Source of the DNA: Pratylenchus scribneri
Taxonomy: Eukaryota > Nematoda > Chromadorea > Rhabditida > Pratylenchidae
Length of the DNA stretch: 64,000 nt
Direction of reading: 5' to 3'
Assembly (NCBI GenBank): GCA_030063045.1
Contig: JAQSEB010000054.1
Coordinates: 496,001-560,000, forward strand
Below, in pieces: positions 1 to 11,600 of this stretch (position 1 is its first letter; each line of letters begins with the position of its first letter). A model generated the notes under the pieces. The model was not told where the DNA came from. It did not search any database and saw nothing but the letters and a program-made list of their open reading frames with translations. Position numbers and translations under genes: made by a program.

Positions 1-268
1 ATTGTAATTGCGATTGTAAAATTGTAATTTCGATTGTAATTGTAAAATTGTAATTGCGATTGTAAAATTGTAATTGCGATTGTAAAATTGTGATTGCGAT
101 TGTAATTGTAAAATTGTAATTGCGATTGTAAAATTGTAATTGCGATTGTAAAATTGTAATTGCGATTGTAAAATTGTAATTTCGATTGTAATTGTAAAAT
201 TGTAATTGCGATTGTAAAATTGTAATTGCGATTTTAAAATTGTAATTGCGATTGTAATTGTAAAATTG
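1..268 (+). repeat. AT-rich satellite, about 20-bp unit (intronic)
   Basis: Tandem copies of a unit reading roughly ATTGTAATTGCGATTGTAAA run from the window edge to about position 268. It belongs to the same family as the 18-bp arrays at 30.9, 36.1 and 41.4 kb. It lies upstream of the first visible ATP-sulfurylase exon, so it is probably inside an intron of the PAPS synthase gene. Confidence 0.9.
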
Positions 269-359
269 AATAATGGTTTCAAATTCAGAGAGTAAAATAA
301 AATGAACGGTTAAAATTAAACTTACTTTTAAACATTTTTATCACAAAATAATTCCACAG

Positions 360-1212
360 GTATTCAATCGGATCACCTATGGAGATGGGCTGGACGAATT
401 CCGGAAAACACCTGCGGAGTTGCGCGAATTGTTCTTGGAACGAAAATGTGACTGCGTTTTTGCCTTCCAATTGCGCAATCCCGTCCATAATGGCCATGCA
501 TTGTTGATGCAAAATACTCGAGAGAAATTGCTGAATCGAGGCCTCCAAAATCCAATGCTTTTGCTGCATCCATTGGGCGGTTGGACAAAAGAGGATGATG
601 TCCCCTTGAAGGTGGGTGTTTTTAACCAGGCCAAATTTTAGTTAAAATTATAAATTAATTTATTAACCAAATTTAGTAATATTTTATACCCTAATTAAGA
701 TGGACAATTAAATAAGAAATTGGTATTATCATTAACTAGGAAGGAGCAAAAAATGCCAAAGGCAATTTTTGATTTTTGACCATTTCTTTCCTGCTGCTGG
801 TCAAAGAAGTTTTAATCCATTAGTAATAAATTGTTTTTTTTTTAAAATATCGTTTATAATTGAAATATTGTGTCAAATTCCATAAAATCTCGTATCTTTC
901 TATTTAAATTTTCTCTTTATTTTAGGTTCGAATTGAACAACACAAGGCTCTCATGGAAGAAGGCGTGCTCGATCCTGCATGGGTAATTCACTCAAAACAT
1001 TTCAATTCATATAATAAATCCATTAACCAATTTAGACTGTTTTGGCCATATTCCCATCTCCAATGTGCTATGCGGGCCCCACCGAAGTGCAATGGCATGC
1101 TCGGGCCCGACTGGCATGCGGAGTGAATGCTTACATTGTGGGCAGGGATCCGGCCGGAATTCAGAACAAACAAACCGGCGATTTCCTCTACGATCCAACG
1201 CATGGAGCCAAG
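360..1212 (+). CDS. PAPS synthase, ATP-sulfurylase domain (partial, 3 exons)
   Basis: Three in-frame exons, 360-611, 926-982 and 1036-1212, with AG acceptors and GT donors, encode part of the ATP-sulfurylase half of bifunctional 3'-phosphoadenosine-5'-phosphosulfate synthase (PAPSS; pps-1 in C. elegans). This domain makes adenosine phosphosulfate from ATP and sulfate for sulfation reactions. The first exon has the nucleotide-binding motif [14 protein letters not shown] and HPLGGWTK. The second reads EEGVLDPAW. The third has [26 protein letters not shown] and DPTHGAK, all in family order. The N-terminal APS-kinase half would lie before the window. After the GT donor at 1213 the expected exon beginning around MAPGL, about 90 residues of C-terminus, is not seen anywhere downstream. 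The gene is therefore truncated, rearranged or continued beyond a sequence gap. Identity is very secure; completeness is not. Confidence 0.9.
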
Positions 1213-2497
1213 GTGGGGTGCCAAGAGGGAAAAAATTATTTTAGAGAATTTTTCAATATAAATCATTTCGTATTTTTGACCATAAGGAAAGGAATAAAGA
1301 CTTTGGGTTGGGATGGATTAGTTATTTTCACTGACGAATGAGTTTTTGCATCTGCTGATGGGGGGAAATGGGCAATTCTTCACTCTTTTCCTAATTCCTA
1401 CCGTATCCCATCCTTACCATTGCCCTTCCCCTATCGCCTCCATTCCCCCTTCTTCAAAATTTGCCTAAAACCATTTTCTACTTTTTCTCCTTTTCCTTTC
1501 CTCACTTTCCTCCAAGGACTGGGCATTAGGTTTTAGTCAATTTAATGATTAGGCCTTTTTTTCAAAAAATGTCAGATTTTCCAACACTAATCCCTTCACA
1601 CCTTTCCTTCTCTGATGTTCATTGTGATGACCTTCCATTGCCGTACCCCTTTTAAATTTGACTCAATTCTTTCATTCGTTTAAAAACTGTCCTGTATCAT
1701 TCGAAAATTTTAAACATATTTGCGCAATAAAGAAATTAAAATTTAATGAAATAAATAAAATTTGGAATTTTCTACACAAATTTGGGAAATATGAGACAAT
1801 GAATCAGATGAAATTTGGTTTTGCCTTAAAGGCATGTCCACTATGCAGTATGGCAAATTCTGAATTGGCCCCATCGATTCATATGAAATGGAAATGAGTA
1901 AATTTTACGGAAAAATGACAAATTGCATTCTTTTAGTTTTTTTTGTAGCCAAAATAAGGCCATTGGGTATTTCGAGATGGTAGTTTTTTGGGCTTTTCTC
2001 CTTCTCCAAAATCATTCCTTATGGCTTCTCTCCTTAACCAGCTCGCCGATACGCATCGATTTGATGTATATCATTTACAAAAAAATTTTTTTCAAAAATC
2101 TGCACATAGATAACGGAAAAGTACCTGAATTTGTTTATGCGAATCAATTATTTTTTTAATGGTATACATTTTAATTCAATTTTTTGCCCATGGAAAGACA
2201 AAATGGATAGAATTTTAAAAGGCAAAAAATGTTAATAAAATTAATTATTAATTTTTGCTTCAAAATTCATTTTTAATGGACCATAAAAAATATATATTGA
2301 ACATTAAAATGGAATTTTTAAATAATAAATTTATGCATTTTTTATGAATCTATTATGCCTCCATCTCTTCTCCTCCAATTTTAAATTTAATTGAATATAA
2401 AATTTTAAATGCTTTCACATTTTTTAAACATTTCCTTCCAATTCCTAATTCCCTAAAAATCCTCTAAAATTTATCAAATTCATCCAACAATAAAAAA
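1213..2497. other. Non-coding stretch after PAPS synthase
   Basis: I see no supported gene. Short open frames at 1658-1897 and 1923-2159 (plus) match nothing I recognise. In particular they do not supply the missing PAPS synthase C-terminus. The stretch is strongly A+T-rich towards 2160-2480, which would fit the promoter side of the small secreted-protein gene. Confidence 0.6.
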
Positions 2498-2857
2498 ATG
2501 AAATTTCTTCATTTGATTGGATTCATTTTCCTTCTTTCAATTTCCATTCTTCCATTATTGCTCTTCACTGCTCCAGTTCCGCAAGGGGAAATCCCTGCTG
2601 ATGGTCTCGATGAGCCAAAGGTGCCTGTGCCTGCTGATGAACCGGCAACCGATGGTCCCATTGACCTAATGATGCCTCCTGATGATGACGAATCTTTAGT
2701 GAAACCTCGAAAAGCAGGCCAACAAATTCCCTTTGGTGGTGATTTTCACGCCAGATCTTCACCATTTGCTGAAATGAAAATCAACGCCAGATCTTCACCA
2801 TTTTTTGAAATGGAAAGCAAAATCAAAGAGGAAGGAGAAGAAGAAGGAGAAGAATAG
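2498..2857 (+). CDS. Small secreted acidic protein with duplicated ARSSPF peptide
   Basis: A single-exon frame of 119 codons. Residues 1 to about 25 form a classic signal peptide: MKF start, then the hydrophobic core LIGFIFLLSISILPLLLF, with likely cleavage after FTA. The mature part is rich in Pro, Asp and Glu. It then contains a basic KPRK stretch followed by two near-identical blocks, ARSSPFAEMK and ARSSPFFEME, eleven residues apart. It ends in a Lys/Glu tail (EEGEEEGEE). There is no Cys and no known domain that I recognise. The design (signal peptide, acidic spacer, basic site, repeated short peptide) resembles peptide prohormones and small secreted effectors, but that is inference. The start is the first ATG of the frame and begins the signal peptide. 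Confidence 0.6.
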   Translation: MKFLHLIGFIFLLSISILPLLLFTAPVPQGEIPADGLDEPKVPVPADEPATDGPIDLMMPPDDDESLVKPRKAGQQIPFGGDFHARSSPFAEMKINARSSPFFEMESKIKEEGEEEGEE

Positions 2858-3188
2858 AAATCAATTTAAAGAAGAGATTTATTTGAAGAAATGTTTTCGT
2901 TTTAAATTTTGATAAATTCATCAGCAAGCCTATTATAATTTATTCCGCCTTAAGTAAGCCATATTTCCATGAAGGAAAAAATTAATAAAAAAAACATTCA
3001 ACTTTTATTTTAATTCCGCCCTTTAAAGGCATAATTAGGGGAATTTTATTCAAATGATTTTCCTTTAACTATTTTTTGACTTAACATCAATTGCCAATTC
3101 AATCGTATGAAAATAATCACTCATTTAAGCGTGTCTTATTAAAGATTATTTAAATATTTTACAACAATTAGTGTAAACCTGTCGAACT

Positions 3189-3740
3189 TTTTTCCGCAAA
3201 GAAATAAAACTTGGCGAACATTTTCCGGAAAGAATTAAAACTTGGCGAACATTTTCCGGAAAGAATATTAAAACTTGGCGAACATTTTCCGGAAAGAAAT
3301 AAAACTTGGCGAACATTTTCCGGAAATAATTAGAACTTGGCGAACTCTTTCCGGAAAGAAATAAAACTTGGCAAACATTTTCCGGAAAGAATTAAAACTT
3401 GGCGAACATTTTCCGGAAATAATAAAACTTGGCGAACATTTTCCGGAAAGAAATATTAAAACTTGGCGAACATTTTCCGGAAAGAAATAAAACTTGGCAA
3501 ACATTTTCCGGAAAGAATTAAAACTTGGCGAACATTTTCCGGAAATAATAAAACTTGGCGAACATTTTCCGGAAAGAAATATTAAAACTTGGCGAACATT
3601 TTCCGGAACAAAATAATAAAACTTGGCGAACATTTTCCGGAAAGAAATAAAACTTGGCAAACATTTTCCGGAAAGAATTAAAACTTGGCGAACATTTTCC
3701 GGAAAGAATATTAAAACTTGGCGAACATTTTCCGGAAAAA
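3189..3740. repeat. 30-bp minisatellite with TTCCGGAA core
   Basis: About 18 head-to-tail copies of a 27-32 bp unit, approximately AAAACTTGGCGAACATTTTC followed by CGGAAAGAAT. Spacer length varies between copies. Each contains the palindrome TTCCGGAA. The minus-strand open frame of 130 codons through it is a repeat artefact. Confidence 0.95.
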
Positions 3741-3774
3741 AAATTAAAATTTACACAAATGTATATTGAGGAAA

Positions 3775-3905
3775 AACGCTTTTTATTTTAATATTTCAAA
3801 AATAGAAAAGCAAAAAGCCACTTTTTATTAAAGCTTTAAATGGGAATATTTCCTTACTGAAATGGTTGCTTCTTTCTCGAGGTATGGCACAAAAAATGGC
3901 ACAAA
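3775..3905. mobile_element. Half copy of the GGCCATAT foldback family
   Basis: The stretch contains AAAAAGCCACTTTTTATTAA and then ATGGTTGCTTCTTTCTCGAG GTATGG-like sequence, matching one arm of the foldback elements at 38983, 40437, 53822 and 61680. The other arm is absent; its place is taken by the adjoining minisatellite. Confidence 0.5.
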
Positions 3906-5613
3906 TATTCAATCATCATATTTGGATTCTAGCAAATTGAAAATGCCTCTGGGATTGCTCATCTTTTCCTACCACCGATGTTCCTTGATTTATTTTATTG
4001 AACGAATTTGAAGCAAATTGTTGAAATTTATTGGAATAATTTTAAATTTCGATGCCAAAAACCCGGTCTCGATCTTCAACATGGTGCTTCGACCGGATAA
4101 AGGCGGAGCACAACACGAGAAAACCGGACTGGAAATTTGGGCAGTTTATATGGGAAGAAAATTTTTCGGAAATATTTAAATTTTATTGTGATTTTTTTGG
4201 GAATTTTTTGAAAATTTGTTGGGAATTTGTGTCTGAAGAAGAGAAAGAAGGAAATTTGGGGACCATATTTTTGATAATGAGTGATGAGATCGACGCAAGT
4301 GCGCGCAAAGTTTCCCCCCTTTTCTGTCTTTCCTTCACTGGTCGAGACGGCTGGCTGGCTGGCTTTATGCCGTTGTTATGGTTTCATAAAGCCCAAGGCT
4401 TTGTGGCCAATTGGGATGGAGTATATTAGCAGTAGCTTTTGGCAATGTTTTTATTAAAAATGGGATGAAGAAGTGAAGAAAGGGGGAAAGGAGGAGGATA
4501 AGGATATATTCTTCTTTTTCACCCAAGTCAAAAACTTCATTGGACGAAGTGCCATCGAGGGGGGAGGGGATAAGCCGTGTATGCTGCTCCTCGCGACATT
4601 TTGGATCGTTTTGATGGTTGCCATGGTCACACGCTGATGATGAATATTGGTTGATATTGGTATGAATCGGCCGTCGGAAATATTTGGGAAAGATTTGAAA
4701 GGGTGGAAATGATCAAATTGGGTTTAATAAGTTGGGCTGTTGTTCAATAGCAGAAAAAGGCAGCAGAATCGAACAATTAAACTAGAAGTCAGTTTTTCAT
4801 CACCTCTTCCATCAAATTCGATCTGTCCTTGCTGCTTGCCTTGCTCGAATTCAAGCCCATTTCCCGGGATTTCCTTTATTGCAACTTGAAAACATTCCCG
4901 AGGGTTTCGATCACCCCACATTTTCGTTGGTTATCATCGAATTGGCTGTTATTTTGGCAAAACTCAGAAAGAAATAACCAATTCTGGTAGGCAAAATATT
5001 CCATTTAAAACTGCTAATTGTTGGTGGCTTTTCCTCATCTGTCTAAAGCAGAATATGTCCCGAATCCATTTCCCATCAAATTTAATTTTCTTCAATTATT
5101 CTTTTTATTAAAACAATATAATCAATCTTTTGTGCTGTGTTGTACAATAATTCTAAAAATGTGTGTACGATGAATATGAGAGAATAATATGAGACAAAAT
5201 GGCTTAAAATTTATATGTGAATTTGGGAGTGGGGGAAAGCAATATAAAATGTGAACAATGAAATAAAATTAATTAGAATAGAAAATTTGTTGTGAATCGA
5301 TTATGTGTGAAAGGATTTGTGGTACCATCAAAATTTTGGAAAATTAGAATAAAATAAAAATTTTGGAAAAGCACAAAATTAGAATATAAGCAAAAAAAAA
5401 ACAAGTAGAAAATTGGCTCGAAAAGCAATGATGAGGGGGAATTGGGGGAAGTATTTTTTGGAAGGAGGAAAATTACCCGTTTTTGAATTTGGAGGGAAGG
5501 GGAGTGGATTAATTAATAAGTAAAATGGCAAGTGGAAATTGGGGGGGGGGGGGGGTTTAATATCACTGGTTTTTCGATTGTATATTTTGGTTTGAATTCT
5601 TCCTCATTTCGGA
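3906..5613. other. Non-coding region between minisatellite and MED13 3' end
   Basis: No gene can be supported. A 125-codon plus-strand frame at 4052-4429 is low-complexity and unfamiliar. A run of 15 G lies at 5541-5555, just beyond the MED13 stop codon. The A+T-rich part at 5090-5530 (minus strand) is where MED13 transcripts would end. Confidence 0.5.
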
Positions 5614-8600
5614 CTATGTCCGGCCATAGAATGAGGCAATTGCCTGGGCCAAACGCAAAACTGCCTGCATGTGAATTGGAAGGCATGAACAACGAGAACC
5701 GGTCACTGAATCCAGGGAGAGCCAACTGAGTGCATTCTGCGTTTCCAGTGCAAATCTGTGAATAAAATTGGAGGGAAATTAGAATATGAATTTTGTCAAT
5801 GCCAATAATGCCAAAAGGCCTTTCATCCTACTGTACCCCCACCCCACTTTTTGCGACCCCGCCAACCTATCAATCAAATATTGCCTCGAAATGCCTAAGG
5901 GTCTTTCCTATTCATCCTACTGTACCCACACTTTTTGCCTCACCCAGTCACAGTCACCATATCAATCAAATATTGACCTGGGATTTGTTTTCTTAAATCA
6001 ACCCTTTTTTGCTTTTTACCCTTCAGCTTCGGCCTTCAAATTTTTATCACATTTTCCGCACAATAAATAAAGAATAATCTAAATTGTGTGTCCCTTTATC
6101 CCTATCCCGTTCATTGGGCCATTGAGGGGTTACTTAGTTATATGGCGAAGGTGGAAGGCCCGCGGGCGGATCCACAGTCTAGATTAGTAGGGTTAGGGTT
6201 GTTCAAAGTTGGTTTCGGTTTGAGAAAAATTGAGAAAATTTAAAAACCGTAATTGGGAATTTTGAGCAAAATAAACCGAAAATAGGAGAAACAGAAAACC
6301 GACATTTTCTTCAAAAACCGATAATTGGAATTTGTCGAGATCCCGGCTTAAAAACTGACTCTGAACAACCCTATAGAGTAGGAGTAATAGATTTAAATTT
6401 ATGTTTAATTCGGAGACCCACCTTAACACTTCATCCGTGCTGGCCATATCGAGTGGATGCGGTGCATGTTGTTCACTTGTTGGCATTGCCGGTGTTGTGG
6501 TCGTTGATGTGCCCGCAGCGCCGCCGACTTTGTTTGTCCCGGTGGATTGTTGGTATTCGTCGGATTGAAGCAAATTTGTGGAATTGATGTGCAATGAACT
6601 TTTCAAATGGGCCAAACGCCGTTGCCGAATTGACGGTGAACAATTGGACCAGAAGGCGGCCAGCCCTGAGCACATTTCGCCCTCCGGGCATGTCCAAACT
6701 GGTGCGGTCGATATTGTGAATCCAATTGCCATCGGTTGATTAACGATTGGGGATTCTTCCTCTGCAAAATATTTAGAGAAATTTTAATCATCTTTCCTCT
6801 ACGAGTGCCTTCTTATTAAAAAAAATGAAAATAACGTTCCCAAAAAAAGGTGCAAAAATCAGTTTTTATGAAGGCAATTTTATTCCGGAATTTTTAATTT
6901 TTTAAAGAAGATTTTCATTTCTTGGTTTTAACAAAAGAATATTTTTTTTCCGTTTTTTAATAATTACTGTTTCCTAAAGAATTCAATTAAAAAGAACAAT
7001 TTTCGTAAAATTTTAATTCGCGATTTTATGACCATTGACCAATTTTGGAAGTTATATAATATATGGTAATTTTGTGGGTGAAAAAAATCAGCACAAGCAC
7101 ATGGATAAAAAGATAAGTACCCCTCCCCCCCCCCCCCCCCAATCCACTAATGCCCTCAAATTAGCTATAAGAACCAACCATTTCTGGCACTTTCCTCGAA
7201 CTCCAATTCATTGAGCAAGTCGTTCATTCCATCCGGTGGTTCGTCTCCGGGAAAATTACGCATAAAATCAAAATCGTTAAGTTCGTCGTCCATTCCGCCG
7301 TGAAGTATGTCTTCTTGCAGTTGCAATGAAACATTCAGGATGGTCTGAAATGCATTTAAAATATTAAATAAAATCTTTTCAAATCAGTTTTTAAACCATT
7401 TTAGTGTGGTATCTAATTCAAAATAAATATTTAGAAATTTAAAATTCAGAGAGGGAGGGAAATAAATTATCCAAATTTCATAGCAAAATATATTTAATTT
7501 TTTTTTATTCGATTATCAAAAAATTTATCGCAAATGCTCTTTTATTTTCCCCCTATCTAATAATTACCCACCGTCGACCGACTTTGAGTACCCATATCTT
7601 CCGGCAAGGTGAATTTAAAAATTTTATTGCAATTTCTTAATTCGCTAAAAGGCTAAAGCTCTACAAAATCCGCTATAATTTGGTCAAAGATGTCCCACAG
7701 ATTAAGGGAGTTAGACCCCCAATTTTCTGAATTTTTGAGTGGGTGTGGGTGAAAATAATTCCCCATAGGGAAATAACAGAGCATATAAAAATTTAATTAA
7801 AACCAACCGGGAACACCACAATATGCGTCAGCGTGCGATCTTCGGGCGCCTGTTGTTGCCATTGTTGTGCCTGTAGCGAAGACTGCTTTCCGCCATTTTT
7901 TGTGCCACCACCAATTTTGCCTCCGGCTGAATTTGCCGTATTTCCAGCTCCAATGTTAGCACCAATTCCACCGCCCATTTGGCCATCCCCGCCATTCAAT
8001 GCCATCCCATTATGCGATCCAAAAACGCGTAAATGTGGCTCCGGTTCGGTTGAAATCAGGCAGGCCGACAAGATTGCCGGTGCTTCCTGCCATCCATGTG
8101 AATTTGAGCAGGCAGAACAGTTTGAGGACAAGGCCATGCCATCGGAAGATTGGGTCATCAAATTTTCGGCAGTGCGATTATTTTTCAGTGATGAATTGTA
8201 GGCACGCAAATTCCTCTTGGACAGGAGTTCATTCCATATTTTGAATTCACCGTGACCCAATTTGCCCATTCGGCTAATAATCAAACGCCATTGATGGACT
8301 TCTTGACCGAGGATCTGTTGTAAAAATGATCAATAATTATTTTGTTTGAAGAATAAATTGCTAAATTGCCGAAAATATTGTAATTCAGAAGTTTATTCTA
8401 GACTCATAAACCTTACAATAATCGATAGAAAGCAAGACGTATTATTTGATTATATTTTGGCGTTAATAAATTATTCTAACTTAGTTGAAGTATTAAACCA
8501 AAATGTGGTTTAAACCGTTTAAAACCCTTTAATTGTTGACCAAACCAAAATGTGGTTTAAACCGTTTAAAACCCTTTAATTGTTGACCAAACCAAAATGT

Positions 8601-11600
8601 GGTTTAAACCGTTTAAAACCCTTTAATTGTTGACCAAACCAAAATGTGGTTTAAACCGTTTAAAACCCTTTAATTGCTGACCAAACCATAACCAAATTAT
8701 ATACCATTCAATGCGTCTTGACCAGCTCTATCCAATTTTGGGTATATTTGGTTTGTGAATGTGTGGGACAAACCCTTAAACCAATTACCTATACATATTT
8801 CGGCGTTTTTATTCGGATTAAATGTGAAAAACTCACCACACTCTGAATGAAATGCCATAACCGCTGTAGGGCATCCGCAATTTGAGAATGCCTGTGTTTA
8901 TGCCGCCACTCTTTTTGGGGTTCTGTGGGCGGAAGTGCCGTTGGAATTGCCAAATTGATCAATGCCGTATCGAGCAGGGAGCCACGTTCATCCGTAACCG
9001 CAGCGCAAAGCATATCCTCTTTTGGCAGAAGGCAATATGTCATCAAAAGTACGCGGTCTTCTGCATTGAACAATTGCAACTTTTGGCCATTTGTAATCGA
9101 TTGAGGGCCACCAGCACCATTTTGAACATTTAATGGATTATTGTTGGAGGATTGGTTGAGGAAATTTATTGTTCGGGTGGGTGCCAGCAAATATGGGGAA
9201 CAATTTTTCTAAAAATTGACAAAAATTAATAGAATAAAAATTTGGTTTAAAAATGTACTTTAATAAATAGTGGATTTTCACCGAGCATTTGGAAAATATC
9301 CTTCATCCTTTCTCCCGTTCCAAAACTTGTCATATCTTCAAATATTTTATTAAATTAGACTTAAATAATTAAATTATAAATTACTTTTGGAGAGTGCTCC
9401 CATTGCAACCTCGGGATGCAATAATCGGGGCTGTGAATAAATCCTAAAAATAATAAATTTAAATATTTTTAAATTAAAATAATTATTTATGTTTTTTTTA
9501 ATAATTTTAATTATTTTTACTTACGTAAAAGCCAATCGACGAAGTGAATCCCAGGCTGAACTCCTCTCTTTGTTGTTGCAATTTGTTTCAAAATGTTCAT
9601 GGCCCATTCCAATAAATGCCACATAATCATAAATGTCACGCAATGGAATAATTTCAAGCTGTAGTTGGGTTCGACGTTTAAATGGGAGGGTTGCAATGAA
9701 TTCTGACGAAAAAAATAAATTAATTACATAAACTGACACAAACCATTCCATGCACAAAACAATGCTGCCGTGGCCAATGTGCCCAAATGTTTTGCCGTAT
9801 CTCCTGAGCCAGTGTCATTCCTTGAGCCGAGTTGTTGACCAAATGGATTTATGATGTACACAACAATTGTATGCGGCAATTGCGGTGGCTCTTTTGCCAA
9901 CTCAAATTCCACTTGTTCGCGAATATCCTTTGCCAATTTGTCCTCGCGTTTTGCCAGCTCATCCGCTGTTTCAATGCCCGATTGTGTGGCAGCATTTTCA
10001 GCCATATTTGAATTGGAAGAACTGCCTTGTAGATTTGGTACTGAAATAAAATGTGTTTTCGATTAATTAAAATGTGTTTTTGGTAAATTAAAATGTGTTT
10101 TCGATAAATAAAAAAAGTGTTTTCGATAAATAAAAAAGTGTTTTTGATTAATTAAAATGTGTTTTCGATTAATTAAAATGTGTTTTCGATTAATTAAAAT
10201 GTTTTTTCGATTAATTATGTGTTTTCGATAAATAAAAGTGTTTTTGATTAATTAAAATGTGTTTTCGATTAATTAAAATGTGTTTTTGGTAAATTAAAAT
10301 GTGTTTTTGGTTAATTAAAATGTGTTTTTCTTTAATTAAAATATATTTTTGCATTTAATTAAGAGGCTAATAAAATTAATAATTTGTCATTGGATTTGTT
10401 TTAATCAACAAATTACCTGAATTTGGTCCATTCCCAGCCGATGGTGATTGTTGTTGCCGTTGATGATGCAAAATCAAATTTGGAGAATATGCTGAAGCGG
10501 AGCCGGGACCTTTAAAATTTAAATTATTTACTAAATATTCCACAATTCACCTGTCATATTCTCATTCAATGCACCAGCAGCGGTGGATGCTGTTGCCGAA
10601 GCCGGTCCATTTGATGTGAAAAGCATTGTGCTGCTTCCTGGAACTGCCGGCGGTGGCATTGCATTCGCATCCGGTGGACTTGCCAATGATGTGGACAATG
10701 TCCCATGTTGTTGGCGATATGCGGACTCGAGATAGGCACGGCGGTCAAAAACGGAATCCCGCCCAGAGAAATGTTGCATCAATTCATGGAAACATAATTC
10801 CACATAGCTTAAATGGTAGGGAATTTAAAAAAACAAATAAATAATTTTTACCTTTTAATTTGTTCAAAATTTTGCTCCCCAATTTGGCTGACAATCCGCG
10901 ATTTGGCGAACAATTCATTGAAAGCATGCGCAATTGCATTGATTGGCATGGAAGAAGCGGGTGATATTGACCGACCAACTCGGAATATTGCATCACGGGG
11001 TGTTTCCTTAGTATTCAATCGAATATGTGTGCCCAGTCGACATCGTTTTTCATACATACTGAAAAAAATGAATTATAATAACAAATATTAAATATTTAAA
11101 TTAGGAAAATATTTAATTTGCCGAAAAAACACTTGATATCGAAAAGAAAGATCTCTTCAAGATGCATCATTTGATAATGATTTGGCTTAAAGTTAACCAA
11201 TTCCAACTTAGTTTTGAATCAAAAACCAAAATGTGGTTTAAACCGTTTAAAACCCTTTAATTGTTGACCAAACCATAACCAAATTATATACCATTCAATG
11301 CGTTTTGACCCAGGGCCGTAGCCAGAAATTCTTGATGGGGGTGGCCCGCAAAAAATTTTGGACAAAAATGGCCGCGCAGTGAAAAATTTTACCGAATTTT
11401 TATTAAAATTGAAAAACAAAAGGGTCCCCCCTTTACTTTTTTTTTGGCGCTTCGCGCGGCTTGCCCCCTGGCTACGGGCCTGTTTTGACCAGCTCTATCC
11501 AATTTTGGGTATATTTGGTTTGTGAATGAATGTGTGGAACAAATCCTTAAACCATATAATTCGGTAATTTCAAATGTTTTTTTTAACAAATTTAAATAAT

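Noticed and set aside
4052..4429. Plus-strand frame of 125 codons
   Set aside because: No signal peptide, domain or homologue recognised; composition like the surrounding non-coding DNA.
6121..6186. Alternative last MED13 exon just after the 6421-6763 exon
   Set aside because: It can be spliced in frame but encodes a short unrelated tail; the exon at 5614-5755 gives the conserved LSWL and CLPIHMQAVLRL end.
6180..6200. TTAGGGTTAGGGTT-like telomeric motif
   Set aside because: Only about two imperfect units; nematode telomeres use TTAGGC, and this sits in a MED13 intron.
7833..8244. Plus-strand frames with Pro- and Cys-rich protein
   Set aside because: Shadow of the conserved MED13 exon (KLGHGEFKIW, ILSACLISTEP) on the minus strand.
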